DNA of 12,748 nucleotides from Synergistaceae bacterium. Its GTDB lineage: Bacteria; Synergistota; Synergistia; Synergistales; Synergistaceae. The translations under genes were made by a program, and so were the position numbers. Below the pieces are notes generated by a model. It saw only the letters and a program-made list of their open reading frames with translations, did no database searches and was not told the origin of the DNA. Positions 7,732 to 12,748 of the stretch are shown here, in pieces (position 1 is the first letter of the stretch; each line of letters begins with the position of its first letter). Where the stretch lies: assembly GCA_012513245.1 (NCBI GenBank), contig JAAZCN010000219.1, forward strand, positions 1 to 12,748, read 5' to 3'.

Positions 7732-8178
7732 TTATTCTGACTCCACTTTAAGAGTCATTTCCGCTTCAACACCGGTATATAGTTTTGCTTTAAACTGGTA
7801 TTCGCCGGTCTGTTTGACTGTTTCTTCTATTTTCAAATCTTTTTTGTCCACAGGCACAGCGAACTGGGTTATCAATGCTTCAGCGATCTGAGAGGTCGTT
7901 ACGCTTCCAAACAGCTTACCTCCTTCACCGGTGTTTACTTTTATCCTGACCACCTTACCGCCAAGTTTTTTTCTGGCTTCCTCTGCAATTTTTATTTTTT
8001 TATCATCTTTTATCTTCTGAGTCTTCTGCACCTGCTGAAGCTCACGCACCTTACCCTCTGTAGCTTCTTCTGCAAATCCTCTGGCTATTAAGAAATTACG
8101 TCCGTAGCCGTCAGCAACTTCAAGAAGGTCACCCTTCCTGCCTATTTTATTAACATCCTGTTTAAGAATTACTTTCAT
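7732..8178 (-). CDS. rplI: 50S ribosomal protein L9
   Basis: A 148-residue protein of the large subunit that binds 23S rRNA near the base of the L1 stalk. The N-terminal domain (1-50) carries the L9 signature with GRKGDLLEVADGYGRNFLI, and a long charged connecting helix (about 45-80) joins it to the C-terminal domain, with GGKLFGSVT near 86-94. Length and architecture are normal. The ATG at 8178 is preceded by GGGGGA and overlaps the last 17 bases of the DUF2232 gene. The stop is one base before the dnaB TTG, so the three genes form a tightly coupled unit. Confidence 0.98.
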   Translation of the reverse strand: MKVILKQDVNKIGRKGDLLEVADGYGRNFLIARGFAEEATEGKVRELQQVQKTQKIKDDKKIKIAEEARKKLGGKVVRIKVNTGEGGKLFGSVTTSQIAEALITQFAVPVDKKDLKIEETVKQTGEYQFKAKLYTGVEAEMTLKVESE

Positions 8179-9127
8179 TTTTTTTCCCCCTTATCTTAGT
8201 ACGTAAATCGTACCAGATATCAAAGATTCCAACCATAGATAAAATATAAGAGATCGGAGAGAAGAGGACGCAGAACAGGGAAATGGTCACTTTGACCGCC
8301 CTGGCTATCCCTCTGGATGACATATAGTACCAACATAGTGAGAGGCCTTCAAGCATGAATATGGCTCTCAGGACTTCCATTAGGTTGGCAGACATGACCG
8401 TGAATACTCTCTCATCCGGGAAGGCCTTGCCTGCAATATCCATGATCACGGCTGCACCTAATGCCCAAAAGAGGTCTTTTGGGAAACGCCATGTTTCAAA
8501 TTTGGGCAGGACCGCCAAAGCTTCTCCGCCTGATCTCCTGATAAGGTATGAGACCACCCGGTAAGTAGCAAATGTGTCGATAGCAGAGAAGAATATTATC
8601 ATGGAAGGCATTAACAGTGAAACCGTCTCCACCATCGCCAACGAATAACTTTTAATTATCTCATCTGAAGCACCTATGCCGCTTGCTGAAAGTTTATTTG
8701 CCAGGGAAGATACTATTTCCATCGCTGTTTCAGGCGACATGGCAAACGGATTCATCCCCGAAAGACTTGTAAAGGTAAGCAGCAGGATCATCTTGGCTAT
8801 AACAGAAGCAGCTATAGAGAGAAGGATAAAATCGGTCCCTTTTTCAATTCTACCTGAAATATAGCCGAAAACTACGCCCAAAGTACCAAACTCAATTGCA
8901 TACATAAAAGCAGGAAGACTTCCAAACAGCATAAAGACGAATGCAGAACCAAAGAGGACCCCTAAGAGTGATTCGCGGATCCCCTGTCTTATTTCAAGCA
9001 TCATAAAGGGAACCGGAGCTATAAGAATGAGGAATGGAGATGCGAGAGCAACATACATCCCTCCTGAGAACATAGCTATACTCAAAAGTATCCATGACAA
9101 CCATTCAAAAATAATTTTTGATTTCAC
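8162..9127 (-). CDS. DUF2232 family (YybS-like) multi-pass membrane protein
   Basis: A 321-residue membrane protein with about eight hydrophobic segments, a short N-terminal cytoplasmic stretch and a basic C-terminus (IRGKKNESNS). Its hydropathy, its length and its place between rpsR and rplI-dnaB match the DUF2232/YybS family; no enzymatic motif is visible and its biochemical role is unknown. The open frame extends to a TTG at 9178, but those 17 extra codons would be encoded by the terminator hairpin and U-tract after rpsR. The GTG at 9127 has GGGGG seven bases upstream and leads directly into the first membrane helix, so it is chosen. The gene overlaps rplI by 17 bases. Family assignment is by pattern and synteny, not by a profile search. 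Confidence 0.8.
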   Translation of the reverse strand: MKSKIIFEWLSWILLSIAMFSGGMYVALASPFLILIAPVPFMMLEIRQGIRESLLGVLFGSAFVFMLFGSLPAFMYAIEFGTLGVVFGYISGRIEKGTDFILLSIAASVIAKMILLLTFTSLSGMNPFAMSPETAMEIVSSLANKLSASGIGASDEIIKSYSLAMVETVSLLMPSMIIFFSAIDTFATYRVVSYLIRRSGGEALAVLPKFETWRFPKDLFWALGAAVIMDIAGKAFPDERVFTVMSANLMEVLRAIFMLEGLSLCWYYMSSRGIARAVKVTISLFCVLFSPISYILSMVGIFDIWYDLRTKIRGKKNESNS

Positions 9128-9134
9128 TTTCCGA

Positions 9135-9139
9135 CCCCC
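9135..9139 (-). promoter_or_regulatory. Shine-Dalgarno that sets the DUF2232 gene start
   Basis: Five G on the minus strand end seven bases before the GTG at 9127 and follow the U-tract of the upstream terminator. No ribosome site precedes the alternative TTG at 9178. Confidence 0.55.
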
Positions 9140-9145
9140 GCAAAG

Positions 9146-9176
9146 AAAAAAAGAGAGAGCCCTACGGCCCTCTCCC
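9146..9176 (-). terminator. Intrinsic terminator after rpsR
   Basis: On the minus strand, GGGAGAG (9176-9170) pairs with CTCTCTC (9159-9153): seven base pairs with one G-U, and a loop of ten bases in which CC can pair with GG. Seven T (9152-9146), then C and TTT follow. It lies 24 bases past the rpsR stop and just before the DUF2232 gene, so it should reduce transcription from the ribosomal genes into DUF2232-rplI-dnaB. Confidence 0.65.
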
Positions 9177-9177
9177 A

Positions 9178-9183
9178 ATTATA
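9178..9183 (-). promoter_or_regulatory. Candidate -10 box directly before the terminator
   Basis: A perfect TATAAT on the minus strand sits one base before the 5' arm of the terminator. No good -35 hexamer is found at 16-18 bases (GATTAA at 17), and the element is not a proper extended -10. If used, transcription would start inside the 5' arm, and the downstream genes would be read without forming the full hairpin. Confidence 0.25.
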
Positions 9184-9200
9184 CAGCACAGACTCTATTT

Positions 9201-9446
9201 TTAATCTGATGTAAAAGGCAAAAGCGCAATTATTCTTGCTCTTTTTATAGCCCTTGTGAGTTGGCGCTGGTGCTTGGCACAAGTTCCTGTAACTCGTCTG
9301 GGTACTATCTTGCCGCGTTCTGTAATATATTTTTTAAGTTTTTCGACCTCTTTGTAATCCACGTGATCTATTTTATCTACACAGAAATGACAAACCTTTG
9401 GCCTACGCTTACGGCGTTTACGGTTAAAATTAGAACTGTTTTCCAT
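9201..9446 (-). CDS. rpsR: 30S ribosomal protein S18, zinc-binding (C+) form
   Basis: An 81-residue small-subunit protein that binds 16S rRNA together with S6. The basic N-terminal tail (RKRRKRR, 9-15) is followed by CHFC (19-22) and later CAKHQ (56-60). C19, C22, C56 and H59 form the metal-ligand set of the zinc-type S18, unlike the ligand-free form of many species. The core [18 protein letters not shown] is typical. The ATG at 9446 lies 18 bases after the ssb stop, with a G-rich stretch (AAGGGG/GAG) 7-12 bases upstream. It is the last gene before the terminator of the rpsF-ssb-rpsR unit. Confidence 0.98.
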   Translation of the reverse strand: MENSSNFNRKRRKRRPKVCHFCVDKIDHVDYKEVEKLKKYITERGKIVPRRVTGTCAKHQRQLTRAIKRARIIALLPFTSD

Positions 9447-9464
9447 TAAAGACTCAACCCCTTC

Positions 9465-10010
9465 CTAGAATGGTATCTGTACATCTCCAGGTCCCTCGGT
9501 TCCGCCCATTTCAGAAAAATCAAGCGGGAATTCATCTTCAAATCCCTCTTCTTCTCTAAGGCTTCCCATGTCTCCTCCAGATACTGCATCTGAATGCATT
9601 CTGGTACTTCCTGGATTCTGTTCGGCCTGAGAATTGGACGCTGAAGCTGAAGGTCCTTCATCTTCTCTTCGGCCTGAACCGAGGAGAACTATATTTTCAG
9701 CGATCACTTCCGTCACCCATCGGTGCTGTCCTGTCTTAGGGTCGTCGAAATCACGAACACTTATGCGTCCTTCTACTAAAACAGGACGCCCCTTCTTAAG
9801 GTAACGTTCGCATATATCTGCCGTAAAGCCCCATGCAGAAACATTTACGAAATCTGTGTGGCTCTGCAGTTCTCCAGTCGCCTTGTTTTTCCACTGACGA
9901 CCGATCGCCACAGTTATCCTGGCCAGCTTCTGTTTATTCGGAGTAAACCTCACGTCAGGATCTCTTGCCAGATTACCCATAATGGTAACCCTGTTGTATC
10001 CGCGAGCCAT
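9465..10010 (-). CDS. ssb: Single-stranded DNA-binding protein SSB
   Basis: A 181-residue protein that coats single-stranded DNA in replication, repair and recombination. Residues 1 to about 112 are the OB-fold, with YNRVTIMGNLARDPDVRFT (5-23), aromatic DNA-contact positions such as W40, F54 and W60, and GRISVRD (81-87). The rest is a flexible polar tail rich in Ser, Gly, Glu and Asp. It ends in the partner-binding tip DVQIPF, where the usual run of aspartates before IPF is reduced to a single Asp. The ATG at 10010 lies five bases after the rpsF stop; the GGAGGAG in the last rpsF codons is the likely ribosome site, although about 12 bases away. Its position between rpsF and rpsR is the common arrangement. 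Confidence 0.97.
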   Translation of the reverse strand: MARGYNRVTIMGNLARDPDVRFTPNKQKLARITVAIGRQWKNKATGELQSHTDFVNVSAWGFTADICERYLKKGRPVLVEGRISVRDFDDPKTGQHRWVTEVIAENIVLLGSGRREDEGPSASASNSQAEQNPGSTRMHSDAVSGGDMGSLREEEGFEDEFPLDFSEMGGTEGPGDVQIPF

Positions 10011-10015
10011 GACGC

Positions 10016-10300
10016 TTACTTCTCCTCCAGATTAACGACCATCTGTCGTATAACCTGGGGTCTTAAACTAAGTACACGTTCCATTTCCTTGACCTGTGCG
10101 GGGTCGAGCTTAAACGTATAGAGAACGTAAAAACCCTCGAGCTGTTTTTCAATGTGGTAGGCAAAACGCTTTTTGCCCCAAAGATCCACCTTTTCCAACT
10201 CTGCTCCTAAACCGCGCACGACCTCGGCAATATCTTCTGATACCATTTTATGGTCCTCAAGATCTGCCTGAAGAATAACAACCATTTCGTAAGATCGCAC
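10016..10300 (-). CDS. rpsF: 30S ribosomal protein S6
   Basis: A 94-residue small-subunit protein that forms a heterodimer with S18. It opens with RSYEMVVIL and contains LEKVDLWGKKRFAYHIEKQ, the usual S6 core, and ends with VNLEEK without a glutamate-rich extension. The open frame can start at a GTG at 10309, but that codon is part of the Shine-Dalgarno itself. AGGAGGTGA (10314-10306) lies five bases before the GTG at 10300, which also gives the normal S6 N-terminus. It is the first gene of the rpsF-ssb-rpsR unit and has an 87-base upstream region with a candidate promoter and hairpin. S6:S18 autoregulation through the rpsF leader is known in several bacteria and is possible here. Confidence 0.97.
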   Translation of the reverse strand: MRSYEMVVILQADLEDHKMVSEDIAEVVRGLGAELEKVDLWGKKRFAYHIEKQLEGFYVLYTFKLDPAQVKEMERVLSLRPQVIRQMVVNLEEK

Positions 10301-10305
10301 GTACT

Positions 10306-10314
10306 TCACCTCCT
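10306..10314 (-). promoter_or_regulatory. Strong Shine-Dalgarno that sets the rpsF start
   Basis: AGGAGGTGA is fully complementary to the usual 16S 3' end and lies five bases before the GTG at 10300. It contains the alternative GTG at 10309-10307 and so rules that start out. The overlapping stretch 10318-10310 can pair with the hairpin upstream. Confidence 0.8.
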
Positions 10315-10328
10315 CCCTTTGGACTCTG

Positions 10329-10349
10329 GTCTCTTCTCAAGGAAGAGAC
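10329..10349 (-). promoter_or_regulatory. Hairpin in the rpsF leader, possible S6:S18 control element
   Basis: On the minus strand, GTCTCTT (10349-10343) and AAGAGAC (10335-10329) form a perfect 7-bp stem with loop CCTTGAG. Two more pairs (T10350-A10327 and C10351-G10326) are possible past a bulged C at 10328. There is no U-tract after it, so it is not a terminator. It ends ten bases before the purine-rich Shine-Dalgarno region. CTCTTCCTT (10347-10339) could instead pair with AGGGAGGAG (10318-10310). The CCG trinucleotide known from S6:S18 leader motifs is not present in this hairpin. Confidence 0.45.
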
Positions 10350-10367
10350 AGGGACATACAATCAAGC

Positions 10368-10396
10368 ACTATAGCACCGAATTTGACCTAGCGCAA
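10368..10396 (-). promoter_or_regulatory. Candidate promoter for rpsF-ssb-rpsR
   Basis: TTGCGC (10396-10391) and TATAGT (10373-10368) are separated by 17 bases on the minus strand, at the end of the FtsB-like gene. The -10 matches the consensus in five of six bases, but the -35 in only three. A start near 10361 would give a leader of about 60 bases containing the hairpin. Confidence 0.35.
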
Positions 10397-10687
10397 GACA
10401 TCGTTTGATATTATTTCTATCTTATAAATGACCTCGCCTGAAAGGACCAGATTGAACTGTTCTCTTGCAAGTCTGGCAATACCCTCCGGTGTGCTGTAGT
10501 ATTCAATTTTCTGTTTAAGTTCCTGTGATTTTCTTTCTTCGGCAACAAGTTCTTCCATTCTTTTGTCAAGAGTGCCCGAAAGAATATCTACCCTTTCAAT
10601 TTCTTTAAAAAATGAAGTGAGGAGCACCGCCATCAGAAAAGTCACTGCTGCGACAAATATTACCCACCGCAATCTAGGGGCTTTCAT
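10388..10687 (-). CDS. FtsB/DivIC-family septum formation protein
   Basis: A small 99-residue bitopic membrane protein: a short basic N-terminus, one membrane helix at about 8-27, then a periplasmic charged region with coiled-coil character (about 29-63). It ends in the family's conserved C-terminal segment YYSTPEGIARLAREQFNLVLSGEVIYKI (63-90). This is the architecture of FtsB/DivIC, which bridges FtsL and FtsQ/DivIB in the divisome and helps activate septal peptidoglycan synthesis. Length is normal. The ATG at 10687 has only a weak purine stretch upstream (GGCAG) and follows argS by 33 bases. Its start overlaps (ATGA) the stop of a possible 11-codon frame. Whether it is the FtsB or the DivIC orthologue cannot be decided here. 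Confidence 0.85.
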   Translation of the reverse strand: MKAPRLRWVIFVAAVTFLMAVLLTSFFKEIERVDILSGTLDKRMEELVAEERKSQELKQKIEYYSTPEGIARLAREQFNLVLSGEVIYKIEIISNDVLR

Positions 10688-10720
10688 GATCTGCCGGCCA
10701 AAAAACTTTCCAATTCCATG

Positions 10721-12397
10721 CTACATTTTTTCAGGAGCAGTAACTCCCAGCAGTCCGAGCACGTTTTTAAGTGTTATCTTTGCTGCTTCCATAAGCAAGA
10801 TACGTGTTTTCATCACAGGTTCATCTACACCAAGGATCCGCTGGCTGTTGTAGAAAGCGTGAAATGCTTCCGCAAGCTCCGTGGCATAGTAAGCGATCCT
10901 GTGCGGTGCAAACTCGTCTGCTGACTTCGCCACTTCCTCAGGAAGTTTTGATATTGCCTTTACAAGGTTTATCTCAGTCTGGTCAGTGATATGGGAAACG
11001 TCAAATTCCTCCATGTCGGGAAGTGTTATGCCTCTCTCTTCAAGTTCGCGGTATATGCTGCATATTCTTGCGTGAGCATACTGAACGTAGAAAACGGGGT
11101 TCTCAGAAGTCGCTTTTTTGGCGAGTTCCAGGTCAAAATCAAGGGTACTGTCGCAGCGGCGCATCACGAAGAAAAACCTTGTCGCGTCAACTCCTACCTC
11201 ATCCATTATTTCCCTTAGTGTTATTATCGTTCCGGCGCGCTTGGACATCTGGACCGGTTTGCCATCCCTGAGGAGGTTTACCATCTGTATCAGTAGAACA
11301 TCAACAGCCTCGTCCGGATGGCCAAAAGCCTTATTGACTGACTTAAGTCTCGGCACGTACCCGTGGTGGTCAGCACCCCAGACATAGATCAGTTTTTCGA
11401 AATTCCTGTCATATTTGTTTTTCAGGTAAGCTACATCAGATGTGAAGTAGGTCGGTACTCCGTTGGTCCTTATTAGGACCCTGTCTTTGTCGTCCCCAAA
11501 AAGTGTGGATCTGAACCATAAAGCGCCGTCATCTTCATATGCGAAATCTCTTTTCTTGAGTTCTTCCATCGCCGGTTCTACCTGACCGTTATCATAAAGG
11601 GATTTTTCCGAGAACCAGACGTCAAAGGTAACACCAAAGTCCTCCAGGTCTTTGCGGATCATTTCGGTAACTATTTTGCCTGTCTCTACCGAAAAAAACT
11701 CAACCGTCTCTTCCAGTGGTTTTTTCGCCAGTTCTTCACCATACTTCTCGACAAACGAGTTGGCTATCTCCGTCATATATTCGCCATGATAGCCATCCTC
11801 GGGCATGTGAGCTTCGTCTCCTCTTCCAAGGGCATCAAAATAACGAGACTGGGCTGATTTACCAAGAAGTTCTATTTGCAGACCTGCATCATTTATGTAA
11901 TACTCTCGTTCAACATCCCATCCGGCAAAGTCAAGTATGGATGCTGTTATGTCACCCACTGCCGCGCCGCGGCCATGTCCCATATGCAGGGGGCCCGTAG
12001 GGTTGGCGCTTACAAATTCAACCTGGACCTTTCGACCTTCACCTGAGTTGACTCTTCCGTAATTTTCATTCTGAGTTATCGACAACTTTATCGCCTGTGT
12101 GATCCAGTTCGAAGCAAGTGTAAAGTTTATAAAGCCCGGACCTGCAACCTCTATACTTTCAACTATTTCTCCAAGCGGCACCTGATCTGCCAATTTGTCT
12201 GCAAGTTCCTTTGGCTTCAGACCAAAAGGTTTCGACAGCTGCATCGCGATATTAGTCGACCAGTCGCCGTGTCCGGACTGCCTAGGACGCTCAAGGCGCA
12301 CCATAAATCCTTCAGGTACTTGCTGGTCGACGTCAAGGGCTATCTTTTCCACTGCCCTTTCAAGTATCCGCTTCAGTTCTTCTGTCATGTTCTGCAA
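10721..12397 (-). CDS. argS: Arginyl-tRNA synthetase
   Basis: A 558-residue class I aminoacyl-tRNA synthetase that charges tRNA-Arg in the cytoplasm. The N-terminal Arg-tRNA-synthetase-specific domain (about 5-95) contains GDWSTNIAM. The catalytic Rossmann domain starts at VEFVSANPTGPLHMGHGRGA (126-145), where HMGH (138-141) is the HIGH motif. WGADHHGYVPR (340-350) follows, and QMSKRAG (383-389) stands at the KMSKS position. The DALR-type anticodon-binding helical domain occupies about 435-558. The frame starts with TTG at 12397, with AAGGAG nine bases upstream; the ATG three codons later (12388) is 18 bases from that site and less likely. It lies 30 bases after the upstream gene and 33 before the FtsB-like gene, so co-transcription is likely. 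Confidence 0.98.
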   Translation of the reverse strand: MQNMTEELKRILERAVEKIALDVDQQVPEGFMVRLERPRQSGHGDWSTNIAMQLSKPFGLKPKELADKLADQVPLGEIVESIEVAGPGFINFTLASNWITQAIKLSITQNENYGRVNSGEGRKVQVEFVSANPTGPLHMGHGRGAAVGDITASILDFAGWDVEREYYINDAGLQIELLGKSAQSRYFDALGRGDEAHMPEDGYHGEYMTEIANSFVEKYGEELAKKPLEETVEFFSVETGKIVTEMIRKDLEDFGVTFDVWFSEKSLYDNGQVEPAMEELKKRDFAYEDDGALWFRSTLFGDDKDRVLIRTNGVPTYFTSDVAYLKNKYDRNFEKLIYVWGADHHGYVPRLKSVNKAFGHPDEAVDVLLIQMVNLLRDGKPVQMSKRAGTIITLREIMDEVGVDATRFFFVMRRCDSTLDFDLELAKKATSENPVFYVQYAHARICSIYRELEERGITLPDMEEFDVSHITDQTEINLVKAISKLPEEVAKSADEFAPHRIAYYATELAEAFHAFYNSQRILGVDEPVMKTRILLMEAAKITLKNVLGLLGVTAPEKM

Positions 12398-12427
12398 GAT
12401 AAAACACTCCTTAAAAATAAAAGACTT

Positions 12428-12748
12428 TTATTTCCTGAAAGGAAGGTCCAGAACAGGCCATCTCATACAGGCCGCAAGCTCTTCCCTTAGGATCGCTGCA
12501 AGAAGGTCATCGACGATCACACTTTTTACCGTCCATGTGCTGTCCGCTATCAGTTGAGCTTTTTTGGGCCAGTGTATTATAGATTCTTTAAGGACCGCTT
12601 TTGTACCCTCCCCAAGTTTTTTTACCGGTGGAGACTGGATCATTTTATACCCGGAAGGCATATTCATTCTTATTTTCTGATCTATTACGAATGGAAAGCG
12701 CAAAGTATAGCTGTTCTCTTTTCCGATCATCTCACCAACTCTGGAAGG
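12428..12748 (-). CDS. C-terminal part of an uncharacterised protein, possibly DUF3857/transglutaminase-like (runs off the right edge)
   Basis: The frame is open from the right window edge to the TAA at 12430-12428, giving 106 codons with the final 100 following an internal Met at 12730. The upstream codons are also open, so that Met is probably not the start. No signal, membrane helix or catalytic motif lies in the visible part. The pattern of a beta-rich segment (NSYTLRFPFVIDQKIRMNMP), a PSGYKMIQSPP turn and a final helix ending near CMRWP resembles the C-terminal domain of secreted DUF3857/transglutaminase-like proteins. That is a weak resemblance. It ends 30 bases before argS and is on the same strand. 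Confidence 0.6.
   Translation of the reverse strand, partial: PSRVGEMIGKENSYTLRFPFVIDQKIRMNMPSGYKMIQSPPVKKLGEGTKAVLKESIIHWPKKAQLIADSTWTVKSVIVDDLLAAILREELAACMRWPVLDLPFRK

Noticed and set aside
9127..9178. Seventeen extra N-terminal codons of the DUF2232 gene from a TTG at 9178
   Set aside because: They are encoded by the terminator hairpin and U-tract and have no ribosome site; the GTG at 9127 has one.
9446..9661. 71-codon minus-strand frame overlapping the end of ssb
   Set aside because: It is a shadow of the low-complexity SSB tail, and no family pattern is visible.
10301..10309. GTG start of rpsF at 10309
   Set aside because: The codon is part of the AGGAGGTGA ribosome site, and the normal S6 N-terminus starts at 10300.
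11716..12000. Plus-strand frame of 94 codons within argS, and similar plus-strand frames throughout
   Set aside because: All lie antisense to strongly supported genes, lack domain features and have no convincing ribosome sites.

Overview
The window is a gene-dense stretch of a bacterial chromosome in which every supported gene lies on the minus strand, so transcription runs from high to low coordinates. Thirteen complete genes are recognised and one partial gene sits at each edge. I see no mobile element, CRISPR array, tRNA or rRNA. No gene-free stretch exceeds about 205 bases; the largest gap is 2162-2364. The order argS / FtsB-DivIC-like / rpsF / ssb / rpsR / DUF2232 / rplI / dnaB resembles the Firmicutes-type ribosomal-replication cluster. 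Directly downstream lies a lipopolysaccharide (LPS) core cluster with heptose biosynthesis genes, which implies an outer membrane. This mixture best fits a diderm of the Synergistota; a Negativicutes-like or other diderm from a Firmicutes-related lineage is the alternative. The assignment is an inference from gene content, not a database result.

Right part (12748 to about 10388): the C-terminal end of a larger uncharacterised protein (possibly DUF3857/transglutaminase-like), then arginyl-tRNA synthetase and a small FtsB/DivIC-type division protein. Middle part (10387 to 6375): an 87-base leader with a candidate promoter and a hairpin precedes rpsF, ssb and rpsR. An intrinsic terminator follows rpsR, and then come a DUF2232 membrane protein, rplI and dnaB, which overlap or nearly abut. 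Left part (6374 to 1): a weak terminator-like hairpin, then a Wzy/WaaL-type polymerase or ligase, a GT4 glycosyltransferase and a GT9 heptosyltransferase-type enzyme. After an AT-rich 203-base gap come hldE, gmhB and the first 24 codons of a gene that is probably gmhA.

The heptose genes form a nearly complete pathway. The presumed GmhA makes heptose 7-phosphate, the HldE kinase domain phosphorylates C1, GmhB removes the C7 phosphate, and the HldE nucleotidyltransferase domain makes ADP-heptose. The GT9 enzyme could then use ADP-heptose; the epimerase HldD is not in the window. The GT4 and ligase-type proteins would extend the core or attach or polymerise surface glycan. The region from about 1 to 3400 is visibly richer in A+T than the ribosomal and argS part.

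Several starts differ from the longest open frames: hldE (ATG 2161), gmhB (ATG 627), DUF2232 (GTG 9127) and rpsF (GTG 10300). No clearly novel system is present. The points most worth checking are the rpsF leader, the promoter-like element abutting the terminator after rpsR, and the GT4 enzyme whose EX7E motif has lost its second glutamate.
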